Source: JBEKCB01 sp052139675
GTDB lineage: Bacteria; Planctomycetota; Brocadiia; CAIUPP01
DNA length: 64,000 bases
Assembly (NCBI GenBank): GCA_052139675.1
Contig: JBKQWE010000013.1
Span: 27,782 to 91,781 of the forward strand
Direction of reading: 5' to 3'
Below the pieces are notes generated by a model, which was not told where the DNA came from, searched no databases, and saw only the letters and a list, made by a program, of their open reading frames with translations. The translations under genes were made by a program, and so were the position numbers. This document shows positions 35,619 through 44,053 of this stretch, piece by piece (within the stretch, counting starts at the first letter, position 1; each line of letters starts with the position of its first letter).

Positions 35619-36299
35619 TTAAGCCGTGCCTTTTGCGGCCTCGACGCCGGCGAAGACTTCCTCCGGCGCATGGGCGAGGTCGGGCGCGGTCCAGTCGGCG
35701 CCGGCGGCTCGGAGGGTGGCGGCGTCGAACTTGGTGGTAATGCCCAGGCAGACGGCGCCGGCGGTCTTGCCGGCGCGGAGGCCGTTCACGGCGTCTTCGA
35801 TGACCAGGCAGTTCTCCGCCCGCAGCCCCAGGCGCGCCGCGGCGGCGAGGAAGATTTCGGGGTCCGGCTTTTTCCGCCGCACGTCGTTCCCGGTGAGGAT
35901 GGCGTCGAACGTCTCCGCGGTGAGGCCGATCTGGTGCAGATTGCCGTTGACCTTGACGGCGTCTGCGGCGGAGGCGACGGCGATCTTCAGCCGGCGCTCG
36001 CGGCATCGGCGGACGAATTCGCCCACACCCGGCAGCGGCTTGAGGCGGCCGCGGATGATCTCCAGGTAGATGACGTATGTCCGAGCCTTGTCGCGCGCCG
36101 CGTCGAGGCGGATGCCGTACTTCTCCGCCACGCCGCCGATGAACCGGTCCTCGCCCGCGCCGACGAACGGAAAAAAGTCCTCCGCTTTCGGGTTGATGCC
36201 GTACGTCTCCACGAACATCCGCCGCGAGGCCTCGTAGATGAACGGCTCCGAGTCGCACAGCACGCCGTCCATGTCGAAGATCACGCCTTCTAATTTCAT
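35619..36299 (-). CDS. HAD-superfamily phosphatase/phosphoglucomutase-like
   Basis: Cytoplasmic HAD hydrolase of 226 residues starting MKLEGVIFDMDGVLCDSEP, with the catalytic DMDGV near residue 10. AVASAADAVKVNG holds the second motif, KKPDPEIFLAAAARLG the lysine motif and VIEDAVNGLRAGKTAG the acidic motif. The helical cap between residues 18 and 85 makes it a subclass I enzyme like beta-phosphoglucomutase and sugar-phosphate phosphatases. A start at 36365 would add a non-conserved leader. Substrate unknown. Confidence 0.88.
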   Translation of the reverse strand: MKLEGVIFDMDGVLCDSEPFIYEASRRMFVETYGINPKAEDFFPFVGAGEDRFIGGVAEKYGIRLDAARDKARTYVIYLEIIRGRLKPLPGVGEFVRRCRERRLKIAVASAADAVKVNGNLHQIGLTAETFDAILTGNDVRRKKPDPEIFLAAAARLGLRAENCLVIEDAVNGLRAGKTAGAVCLGITTKFDAATLRAAGADWTAPDLAHAPEEVFAGVEAAKGTA

Positions 36300-36492
36300 A
36301 GCGGGTCTATCCAATGGGAAGAAATCGGGAGGACTGAGATTAACATCCGCGGCCGGATAAGGCAAGCGAGCTGATGAAGCGCGGGTTGTCCCTGGCCGGC
36401 CTTTGTGCTAGACTCTCGCTGTGCCAAGCCGGCGCGCTCGCAGATAATCCAGGCCTGATACGGCGCCACGAATTTACTGAATCGGCGGAAGA

Positions 36493-37563
36493 ATGAGAAT
36501 CGCAATTGTCGGCCTGCCGTACAGCGGGAAGACGACGCTTTTCGAGGCGATCACCGGCGCGCACGGCACGGCGGTGGACCGCGGCGCCGCCGCGCACCTG
36601 GCGACCGTGGCGGTCCCGGACGAGCGGCTCGACGCGCTGGCGAAGGCGTTCAAGCCCGAGAAGGTGACGCCTGCGCACGTGGATTTCCTGGACGTGGCCG
36701 GCGTGGATTCGGACATGGAGCGCGAACGCGTCACCGACGTCCTCGCCGCCTGCCGCGAGGCCGACGGGATCGTCAACGTCGTGCGGCATTTCAATTCGCC
36801 CAGCGCGCCGCCGCACCCGCGCGGCTCGCTCGACGCGAAGCGCGACACCGCCGAACTGGAGGCGGAGCTGATCGTCGCCGACCTCGACGTCGTCGAGCGC
36901 CGCATCGCGCGCGTCGAGAAACAGGTCGCCAAGCACGCCGCGACGATGGAGCGCGATAAGAAGGAACTCGCCGCGCTGCAGCGGCTCAAGGAAGGCCTGG
37001 AGAGCGGCCAGCGGGCGTCCGCGGTAAAATTCTCCACCGAGGAGAACGCGCTCCTCAAGGAGATGCAGTTCCTCAGCGTGAAGCCGATGCTCACGGTGCT
37101 GAACGTCGCGGAGGACGGGCTGTCGTCCGAGGCGACGCGCGCGGCGGCGCAGGGCCTCGGGCCGGAGACGGAGGCGATCTGCGCGCAGGCGGAGAAGGAG
37201 ATCGCGGAGCTGGCGCCGGAGGAGCGCGGGGAGTTCCTCGAAGGGCTGGGCATCCGCGAGCCGGCCGCGCGCCGGATCATCCGCGCCTGCTATCACGCGC
37301 TGGGGCAGCGCTCATTCTTCACCGCCGGCGAGCCGGGCGTGAACGCCTGGACGATCCGGGACGGCGACAACGCGCTGACCGCCGCCGGAAAAATCCACAG
37401 CGACCTCGCCCGCGGCTTCATCCGCGCCGAGATCATCGCCTACGAGGACTTCGTTAAATACGGCGGCGTCAAAGAGGCCAAGAACGCCGGGCGGATGCAC
37501 CTCGAGGGGAAAGATTACGCCGTCCAGGACGGCGACATCCTGCTTATCCGGTTCAAGGTGTGA
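36493..37563 (+). CDS. ychF: Redox-regulated ATPase YchF (Obg-like)
   Basis: Ribosome-associated P-loop NTPase of 356 residues. G1 is VGLPYSGKTTLFEAITG, a G-L-P-Y-S-G variant of the usual G-x-P-N-V-G-K. G3 is FLDVAGV. The central coiled-coil region follows (VVERRIARVEKQVAKHAATM) and the C-terminal TGS domain is complete (FFTAGEPGVNAWTIRDGD, YGGVKEAKNAGRMHLEGKDY). Its stop overlaps the stop region of the convergent BlaR1-like gene by 11 bases. The unusual P-loop suggests a diverged paralogue, so the gene name is tentative. Confidence 0.85.
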   Translation: MRIAIVGLPYSGKTTLFEAITGAHGTAVDRGAAAHLATVAVPDERLDALAKAFKPEKVTPAHVDFLDVAGVDSDMERERVTDVLAACREADGIVNVVRHFNSPSAPPHPRGSLDAKRDTAELEAELIVADLDVVERRIARVEKQVAKHAATMERDKKELAALQRLKEGLESGQRASAVKFSTEENALLKEMQFLSVKPMLTVLNVAEDGLSSEATRAAAQGLGPETEAICAQAEKEIAELAPEERGEFLEGLGIREPAARRIIRACYHALGQRSFFTAGEPGVNAWTIRDGDNALTAAGKIHSDLARGFIRAEIIAYEDFVKYGGVKEAKNAGRMHLEGKDYAVQDGDILLIRFKV

Positions 37564-40500
37564 CGACCGATGATATGTGATCAGCGCTGATTCGTCGCGG
37601 CCCGACATTTATCTGCTGTGTGGAATTCCCAACCCGCACGGTCAACATCTCTTCCTTGCCGTTTCGGATAATGTCGAGCTGCACCTCCGTGTCCGGGGCA
37701 GTGGCGGCGACCATGTCGCGCAGTTGCGTCGCGCTCTCCACCTCGTGGCCTTCGTACCGCAGGATCACGTCGCCGGCCTTGACGCCGGCCTTGGCGGCTG
37801 GGGAATCCGCGTTGACTTGCGTAACGAGCGCGCCCTTGAGGCTGAGCGGATCGTCCTGGATCACAATGCCTAGCATGCCGCGCGCAACCTTCGTCGCGCC
37901 GGGCGAAGACGGGACCGGCGCAACCGGCGGGTTTATCTCGCGTGACATGGCTTCATCATAAATGGGGCCGAGGTCAGTGGCGTTTTTTTCGATCAGCGTT
38001 ATGACGGCGGGTCGGTGCGGATCGGCCTCAAAAGGAATGCTCCAGCAGAGTACCTTGTCGCCCGAAATGACAGCCTTTGTCACCAACCACCTCTTGCCAG
38101 CCGGCAAGTTAGAACCTATCAATTTCCGCGATCCTGAAGTCAGCAGGGAAACCTCGTTACCTGGCGTATCCCGAAAACCGAAGTCCCACGCAACTTCCAT
38201 TTGACCGCCTTGGGCCCTGGCACTGCCGAATTCACCTTTTCCTTCCGCCAATAGTTGCAAGTACAAGTCGCGCATTCGCGAAACTTGGTTCCTGAATGCA
38301 GGAACAGGGTCTCTCTCGAAGATGGCGAACTGCACCGCGGGAGGACGAAGATTGGGGAAGTCCAGAATGAGTAGGACGTTCCAATACTCCGACGAGGTTG
38401 GTTGGGCAGTTTCATTTGGTCTTCGCGTCAGATAAAGAGCGGTCAGCACGTTGTGAACGGCGAATATTCTGATGCCCTTGTCGCGGCGCGCGTAATAGCA
38501 TACGCCACTCCCGCCGTTTTCCCGGATTTGCGCATCCCTGTACAGCACGCCGTCCTCGAACCCGATCACGCCGCCTTCGACCGTGCGGTCGGGAGGCCCC
38601 ATCACCTTCAGGGCTTCATCGAGCGTCGAGCCGACGCGCAACGTTCCGTGGAAGGCGTAATCGCCTCTCTCCTCGAAACGCACTTCCTTAACCTGTCCCG
38701 AGAGCATTACGACGCTGAACGCCCTTGAATAGAACATGATGTAGCGATCCGGCAGATTGTCCTTGGCGAACGTCGCATTTCCCCAAATGTAAGATGCCGG
38801 CTCTCCGAATAGCGCGATGACATCGTCGCGGGTGGCGGTCTCCAGGTTCAGTCGCGCGACTTTCGCGTTGATGTCCTTGATCTCGATGGCCCGCGGAAGT
38901 GGGGAAGTTGACGGTGGCGAGTCGGCGGACTCGGTCGGAGTTCCTGCTTTGCTATTACTCTGGGGAGACAGTTCCGCTTCCTTCGCCAGAATCGCGCGAA
39001 TCTTATCTTCCTTCAGGAGTCGTTCTCTAACCGCGCCTTTGGTCGCGCAGCCCTCCAACGACACCGCGAACTGCCTGACCTTCGGCTCGCGACCTGACGA
39101 AATCAGGAAGACTCTGCCTTGCGAGAGCATGTACTTGGTTCCGTTGACCTCCAAAGCGGTCCCATCGCAACGATACGAGATTCGCGGACTCCCGGGTGCC
39201 TTTGGCAGGAATTCACCGTTCCACCGGTTCAAGACAAACAGTGTATTCGAACAGCCATGTTCGCCCTCGGCGTCGTCGCTCAGGATAAAGAAGATAACTT
39301 GGCGTTTATGCGTGCCATACTGCCCGGACCAATTCCCAATGTTTTCGGTGTAAACGCTTGCCAGCGAAGGCGCTGCAATGAGAGGCTCGGACGCTCGCGC
39401 CTGCTCCTCCGCCGAAAGAGGGACGACCGAAGTCTGCGTCGCATTTTCCGCCGACGCGGTGAGCGAAGAACTTGTCGGCTCCGCGAGCCTTGTGGTTGCG
39501 GGCAGCGTTGCTTTTCGCTGGACACACGTAACGCCCGGCAGGGCGAGGATTGCAACCGCGAGCAGCACGAGCCTGGCCTTCCGCGAAAGAGCGGCGCGAG
39601 GCCGTCTTTCGTCCGCAATGGACTTGAGCCGCCGCTCGAGGTTCTGGCCGGACTCCAGAAGGACCGGAGCGCAGGAGAGGCGCGCGGCGGCGGGACGGGT
39701 CAAGGCGGTTGCCGAAAGCAAGGCCCGCGCATAGACGGCGCGCGGCGCCTGGGCGAGCGCCAGGACCTGCTCGTCGCAGGCCCGCTCGCGCTCGAGGATG
39801 ATCGCGCGCTTGACCAGGTGAACGACCGGGTTGAAGAAGTAGATGACGTCGGAGCACGCCAGCACCCAGCCGACGAGCGCATCGCGCCGGCGCACGTGCG
39901 CGAATTCATGCGCGAGCACCGCCCGCAGTTCATCCGCTGAGACATGGTCGGCAAGCTCGGCCGGCAGGACAACCACGGGACGGAAGAAGCCGAGCACAAA
40001 TGGCGATATGCCTTCCGCCGCCGTCATGATCCTGGGTATATTCCGCAGGCCGAGCATGACCGCCGCCTCACGGGCGCAGTCGCGGACGCGCCCGTCGCTG
40101 TTCTCCCGCGCCTGTCCGGCAATTCCCTTCATCCTCAGCCAGCCTCGCGCGAGCCGCAGCGCGAAGAAGCCGGCGCCCGCAAACCAGCCGGCCATGAGCC
40201 ACGCCCAGATGCTCGGGCGGACCTGCCTTTGGACCGCGATCGAAGGCGGCTCCGCTGGCGACATCGGCTGCGCTGTCAAATCAAGCGCCGGCGCCTCTGC
40301 GGGCGCTTGCGACGTGAAGGAGGATGGCGCGGCGGCGGGTTGCGAATGAGCGGCGGGCGGGTTCGCCAAGACCGGAAGAGTGATCACAATGAGCGGCATG
40401 ACCAGCAGCCGCATCGGCACGAGCATCCAGAGCCAGAACCGCAGCGCCGGCGACATGCGGCGCGCGCTGAGGACGATCAGGCCGACGACCGCCGCCAGCG

Positions 40501-40582
40501 CCGCCGTCTGCCAGAGCACCGGCCACATTCCGCGCGCCCAATGCGTGGCGAGGCCATTGGCCCATTCGATGGCCGCGTTCAT
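37553..40582 (-). CDS. BlaR1/MecR1-type M56 metallopeptidase sensor with C-terminal PDZ domain
   Basis: A 1009-residue membrane protein. The N-terminal part has at least three or four helices and the M56 peptidase: the zinc motif VLAHEFAHVRRRD with the second ligand region ACDEQVLALA. It lacks a recognisable penicillin-binding sensor domain. Instead residues of about 400-850 are unclassified periplasmic sequence, and 890-985 form a PDZ domain (GMLGIVIQDD, SPAAKAGVKAGDVILRYEG). It overlaps blaI by four bases. By analogy it cleaves or triggers cleavage of the BlaI repressor on an envelope signal, and the beta-lactam link is not supported. Confidence 0.88.
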   Translation of the reverse strand: MNAAIEWANGLATHWARGMWPVLWQTAALAAVVGLIVLSARRMSPALRFWLWMLVPMRLLVMPLIVITLPVLANPPAAHSQPAAAPSSFTSQAPAEAPALDLTAQPMSPAEPPSIAVQRQVRPSIWAWLMAGWFAGAGFFALRLARGWLRMKGIAGQARENSDGRVRDCAREAAVMLGLRNIPRIMTAAEGISPFVLGFFRPVVVLPAELADHVSADELRAVLAHEFAHVRRRDALVGWVLACSDVIYFFNPVVHLVKRAIILERERACDEQVLALAQAPRAVYARALLSATALTRPAAARLSCAPVLLESGQNLERRLKSIADERRPRAALSRKARLVLLAVAILALPGVTCVQRKATLPATTRLAEPTSSSLTASAENATQTSVVPLSAEEQARASEPLIAAPSLASVYTENIGNWSGQYGTHKRQVIFFILSDDAEGEHGCSNTLFVLNRWNGEFLPKAPGSPRISYRCDGTALEVNGTKYMLSQGRVFLISSGREPKVRQFAVSLEGCATKGAVRERLLKEDKIRAILAKEAELSPQSNSKAGTPTESADSPPSTSPLPRAIEIKDINAKVARLNLETATRDDVIALFGEPASYIWGNATFAKDNLPDRYIMFYSRAFSVVMLSGQVKEVRFEERGDYAFHGTLRVGSTLDEALKVMGPPDRTVEGGVIGFEDGVLYRDAQIRENGGSGVCYYARRDKGIRIFAVHNVLTALYLTRRPNETAQPTSSEYWNVLLILDFPNLRPPAVQFAIFERDPVPAFRNQVSRMRDLYLQLLAEGKGEFGSARAQGGQMEVAWDFGFRDTPGNEVSLLTSGSRKLIGSNLPAGKRWLVTKAVISGDKVLCWSIPFEADPHRPAVITLIEKNATDLGPIYDEAMSREINPPVAPVPSSPGATKVARGMLGIVIQDDPLSLKGALVTQVNADSPAAKAGVKAGDVILRYEGHEVESATQLRDMVAATAPDTEVQLDIIRNGKEEMLTVRVGNSTQQINVGPRRISADHISSVVTP

Positions 40583-40971
40583 CGCTTGCCCTCCTTCTTC
40601 TCGAGGTCGCGCACGATCCCCTCAAGGACCGCCCTCTGCTCCGGCGTGATGTTCCGCGCTTCGGTCAGGTAGGCCACGAACGGCGCCGGAGAACCGTCGA
40701 GGAAATTCTCCACGAACCTTGCGATGAGCCGCGAGAGGACCTGCTCGCGCGGCTGCGTCGCGGAATAGCGGTAAATGCCCGCCTCCTTGCGGCGCCGCAG
40801 GAGGCCCTTGGCGTGGAGACGCTGAATGACCGTGAGCACGGTCGTCCGGGCGTACTGCCGGCGCGAAAGGCGTTCCGCCACCTCGGCCACCGTGCACGCC
40901 GGGGATTCCCAGATGGTCTTGAGGACTTCCAGCTCCAGTGCGCCGAGACGGTGAGCGGCCCTTGCAGCCAT
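40579..40971 (-). CDS. BlaI/MecI-family transcriptional repressor
   Basis: A 130-residue winged-helix repressor. LGALELEVLKTIWESPACTV, VAERLSRRQYARTTVLTVIQ (recognition helix) and LHAKGLLRRRKEAGIYRYSA match BlaI/MecI. The C-terminal dimerisation region contains VLSRLIARFVENFLDGSPAP. It is the first gene of a two-gene unit with the BlaR1-like sensor and lies behind a promoter with two operators, so it probably represses itself and is inactivated by proteolysis. Confidence 0.94.
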   Translation of the reverse strand: MAARAAHRLGALELEVLKTIWESPACTVAEVAERLSRRQYARTTVLTVIQRLHAKGLLRRRKEAGIYRYSATQPREQVLSRLIARFVENFLDGSPAPFVAYLTEARNITPEQRAVLEGIVRDLEKKEGKR

Positions 40972-40998
40972 CGCGTTGCCTCCCTCAATGTCCAGTTG

Positions 40999-41050
40999 GA
41001 CTACAATCGTAGTCTTACGGGATAATACTACACGCGTAGTCGCGTGTCAA
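40999..41050 (-). promoter_or_regulatory. blaI promoter with two BlaI-type operators
   Basis: On the minus strand TTGACA (41050-41045), 17 bases, TATTAT (41027-41022) is a near-consensus promoter. Two dyads, ACTAC-ACGC-GTAGT (41027-41040) and GACTAC-AATC-GTAGTC (40999-41014), match the TACTAC/GTAGTA operator type of BlaI. The first sits in the spacer and touches the -10, the second on the transcription start; their centres are 27 bases apart. Confidence 0.88.
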
Positions 41051-41133
41051 GGAAAAATTCAGGAGTTTTTGTCCGGCCCGTTCCGGCGGGGATTTTACGA
41101 GGCGGCGCGGCGGCCCTCAGCCGGCTCTCGGGA

Positions 41134-41976
41134 TCAGCCTTCGCGGTCTTTCGGCGCCGGCGGGCCATTCGCGGCGGCGGGCGCCTTTCGGAAGATCATC
41201 TCCTTGATCCAGAGGACGATCCCGGAGAACACGTATCCGCCGATGACGAGCGCCAGGCTGAACGGCCAGGTCAGCACCGCCAGGATGGCCAGCAGGATCA
41301 GCTTCACCAGGTAGTCCAGCGGCTCCTGGCCGCGCAGCATCTTGTTCAATACGTGAACGTAGCGGACCCGGCTGATCATCAGGAGCGCCAGGACCAGCGC
41401 GACGAACGGGACGGCGGCCAGCAGGCCGTCCATGACCGGCAGCAGCGTCCGGGCGACGGCGGCGAACTCGTGCGTCGCGCCGGCCTCCAGGCGGATCTCG
41501 GAGATGTTGACCGCCAGGGCGGCGATGAACCCCGCCGCGGCGGGACTCGGCAGGCCTTTGAAGTACCAGTGCGATTCCTCCGCGGCCTCGGTCTCGATGT
41601 TGAACCGCGCCAGCCGCAGCGCCGCGCACATGACGAAGAGCGCGCTGGCCGCCCAGCCCAGGCGCGGCAGGTAGTTCTGATACGACGCCAGGGTCTTGAC
41701 GATGACCGCCGGGGCGACGCCGAACGAGATCACGTCGCAGAGCGAATCCAGCTCGCGGCCCAGGTCGCTCGTCGCGTGCGCCAGGCGGGCGACCTTTCCG
41801 TCGAGCGCGTCGAACACCATGGCCACCAGGATCATCGCGCCCGACCAGCCGATCCAGTGGTAGAACCGGTGCAGATCGGCGCCGGCGCGCATGGCGTAGT
41901 CAATGGCCGTGAAGCCGCAGAACGCGTTCCCCAGCGTCACCAGCGTCGGCAGGATGGGCACCCGTTTCGGGTTCAT
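41134..41976 (-). CDS. pssA: CDP-diacylglycerol-serine O-phosphatidyltransferase PssA
   Basis: Integral membrane enzyme making phosphatidylserine. The CDP-alcohol phosphotransferase motif D-G-x2-A-R-x8-G-x3-D-x3-D is fully present as DGKVARLAHATSDLGRELD plus SLCD. There are about seven hydrophobic segments over 280 residues and a proline-rich tail. It overlaps psd by four bases. Together they would provide phosphatidylethanolamine. Confidence 0.95.
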   Translation of the reverse strand: MNPKRVPILPTLVTLGNAFCGFTAIDYAMRAGADLHRFYHWIGWSGAMILVAMVFDALDGKVARLAHATSDLGRELDSLCDVISFGVAPAVIVKTLASYQNYLPRLGWAASALFVMCAALRLARFNIETEAAEESHWYFKGLPSPAAAGFIAALAVNISEIRLEAGATHEFAAVARTLLPVMDGLLAAVPFVALVLALLMISRVRYVHVLNKMLRGQEPLDYLVKLILLAILAVLTWPFSLALVIGGYVFSGIVLWIKEMIFRKAPAAANGPPAPKDREG

Positions 41977-42707
41977 CGCCAGTTCCCGAGCACCGTTCGG
42001 CCCGCGCGCACGCGTTGGCCGAGCCGCACGGCCGGCTCGAATTTCTCCGACCGCGGCAGGAAGATCTCGACGCGCGAGCCGAATTGGATCATGCCCAGCC
42101 GCTGCCCGCGCCGGAGCGGGTCGCCCGGCTCGAGCGGGCAGACGATGCGCCGCGCGACCAGGCCGGCAATCAGCTTCAGCAGCAGCGGCTTGCCGGCCTT
42201 TTCAGGCCGGCCCTGAGCATCGGTCGAAGGGCCGCCCGTTCGAGCTTCCTCAGAGCGGCTGCGCCGCAGCGCGACGAGCACGCGCTCGTTCTCGACGCTC
42301 GCCTGCGGGCCCATCGCGTTGAGGAATTTTCCGTCCTCGCGGCGCGTCCAGTCCACGCTCGCGTCGCACGGCGAGCGGTTGACGTGCACGTCGAAGACCG
42401 ACATGAAGATGGCGATCTTGTGCGCCGGTCCGCCGAGGAACTGCGGCTCCTCCGCCGCGCCGATCTCCACCACCCTGCCGTCGGCCGGCGAGAGCAGCGC
42501 CTCCGGCGGGGCGTCGCTGCGGCGCTCGGGATCGCGAAAGAACCAGAGCGTGAAGAGCAGGCCCAGGACGAAAATGGGGCTGATCCAGGGCGCATACAAT
42601 GCGCTCAGCACCGACGCCGCAATCAGCGCCAGGCCCAGCGACAGCCAGGTTTTCCGGCCGTAGGAGGCGAGAATGGTTCGTTTCTCCAACTGCGGAATTT
42701 CCGGCAT
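41973..42707 (-). CDS. psd: Phosphatidylserine decarboxylase (short, archaeal-type)
   Basis: Pyruvoyl enzyme converting phosphatidylserine to phosphatidylethanolamine. The protein has 244 residues with an N-terminal membrane hairpin, LSPADGRVVEIG, FMSVFDVHVNRSP and the self-cleavage site IQFGSRVEIFLP, where Ser becomes the pyruvoyl group. Between ENERVLVALRR and LLLKLIAGLVARR it contains an unusual insertion of about 20 residues encoded by a palindromic DNA element (42212-42254). Coupled to pssA and placed 24 bases after the acyltransferase gene. Confidence 0.93.
   Translation of the reverse strand: MPEIPQLEKRTILASYGRKTWLSLGLALIAASVLSALYAPWISPIFVLGLLFTLWFFRDPERRSDAPPEALLSPADGRVVEIGAAEEPQFLGGPAHKIAIFMSVFDVHVNRSPCDASVDWTRREDGKFLNAMGPQASVENERVLVALRRSRSEEARTGGPSTDAQGRPEKAGKPLLLKLIAGLVARRIVCPLEPGDPLRRGQRLGMIQFGSRVEIFLPRSEKFEPAVRLGQRVRAGRTVLGNWR
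42212..42254. repeat. In-frame palindromic element inside psd
   Basis: Nested dyad: CCTGAG at the left pairs with CTCAG at the right, and TCGAA with TTCGA inside. It is translated in psd as part of an extra surface loop. A related palindrome with the same TTCGA and CTCAGGGC blocks lies in frame in the ceramidase-like gene at 55569-55613. Confidence 0.65.
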
Positions 42708-42730
42708 CTAATCAACTGCGCCGCGCAAAG

Positions 42731-43669
42731 TCAAGGAATGGCGCCTTGGGGCGAGTCCCGCTGAGCCGAGGCGGCTTTGGCGATCACGCTCGACCAGCGC
42801 TTGTCGAGCATGAAGACCCAATCGGCGGGCGACTCGCGGATGCTCTTCTCGAAATACGCGGCCCAGCGCTGCGTCGCGGCGACGGCGTCCGGCTCGATGA
42901 ACGGCTCGTCGCAGCTCAGGACGATCCGGCCGCCGGAGACGCGGATGTAGCCGGGCAGGATGGGAATCTTGCGCCGCGCGCTGAAACGCGCCGGCCACGC
43001 CGGCAGCGTGACGGGCTGGCCGAAGAACTTCACCTCGACCGTGTCCGCCCCGTTGCGCGCCAGGTCGGTGGTGCCGATCACGAACTTCTTCTCGTGCAGC
43101 GCTCTGAGGATCCCGCGGGCCACGGCCGAGGGGTCGGTGTGGCGGACGAAGAGCAGTTCCTGTCCGAGTTTGTCGAAGTATCGCCTCATCACAAGCTGGC
43201 GGCGCACGCTCCGCGACTCGCGGACGAGCACCAGCGCCGGGTACCGCCTGCCGAATCCCGCCGCCGATAGCACCGAGGCGGCGCAATGCGGGACCACCAG
43301 AATTCCGGCGCCGTACTTCGCTCGGACCGCCTCCGCCCGCACGGCGCTCGGCTCGTCGAACGTCACCATGTTCACTACCGAGTCGGTCCCGTCGGACATC
43401 AGCCGGCTGAACGCGGATGCGGCGAACAGGAGGTTGTCCACCATCCGGAAATAGATGTCCCGGGAATCGGAGCGGCCGGTCATGCGGCAAAAATTGTCCA
43501 TCGTCCGGCGCGCGTGGTTCCAGGGCGTGAAATAGTAGGCCTTCCCCAGAAGCCCGAAGCTCCTGAAGTAAGGCTGGCGAAGCGATTCCGGCAACCGCCC
43601 GCCGGCGGAGATGAGCCAGTGCGTCGGATGAATGGCCACGTCCTTGATGTGCCGGAATCGAATATGCAT
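42731..43669 (-). CDS. LpxL/HtrB-family lysophospholipid or lipid A acyltransferase
   Basis: A 312-residue membrane-associated acyltransferase. The family pattern includes HARRTMDNFCRMTG, LVVPHCAASVLSAAGFGRRY at the H-x4-D/E-like catalytic site, VRESRSVRRQL, ARFSARRKIPILPGYIRV and a C-terminal FMLDKRW. The catalytic motif is degenerate (PHCAASVLS, with no acid at the usual place), so activity is uncertain. Lead gene of an acyltransferase-psd-pssA operon, which suggests a role in membrane lipid make-up. Confidence 0.8.
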   Translation of the reverse strand: MHIRFRHIKDVAIHPTHWLISAGGRLPESLRQPYFRSFGLLGKAYYFTPWNHARRTMDNFCRMTGRSDSRDIYFRMVDNLLFAASAFSRLMSDGTDSVVNMVTFDEPSAVRAEAVRAKYGAGILVVPHCAASVLSAAGFGRRYPALVLVRESRSVRRQLVMRRYFDKLGQELLFVRHTDPSAVARGILRALHEKKFVIGTTDLARNGADTVEVKFFGQPVTLPAWPARFSARRKIPILPGYIRVSGGRIVLSCDEPFIEPDAVAATQRWAAYFEKSIRESPADWVFMLDKRWSSVIAKAASAQRDSPQGAIP

Positions 43670-43691
43670 ATCGGTTTCAGTGTCCCTCCAA

Positions 43692-43886
43692 GTACATCAT
43701 TTCGCAAGTCCGACGGGACTTGCGAAATGATGTACGCCACAGGGGCTTCGCCCCTATGGCGCTCCAAGACGCTCCTTCCCGTCGCGTCTTTCCGCTGTAA
43801 CCCCTTGGAGGGCCTTCCGCGGCCCTCCAAACCTCCCGCGACGTACAGTATTTCAGAAGTCCAGACGGACTTCTGAAATGCGGTAC
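43692..43886. repeat. REP-like cluster of four hairpins
   Basis: The outer hairpins begin and end with GTAC. The first has a perfect 20-base stem (43692-43711 with 43716-43735, loop GACG). The last has a 20-base stem with two non-matching positions (43843-43862 with 43867-43886, loop AGAC). Both share ATTTC and AAGTCC blocks. Between them are GCCACAGGGGC-type (43736-43760) and TTGGAGGGCC/GGCCCTCCAA (43806-43831) hairpins. The rest of 43670-44053 shows no gene. Confidence 0.8.
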
Positions 43887-44053
43887 TAAGCCTGCCCGTT
43901 GAGGAGAAACGCGGCGCCCCAAAACCTATCCTATCCCAGAAGGGGGCCGGCCGCAAATTTAATCGGGAATGGACGACCGCCGGCGAGCGCTTAATAAAAG
44001 CGCCGGACGGCGCTCCGCGTCAGCGGCCGGTTCTCAGAACGCCCCGCTCGGCG

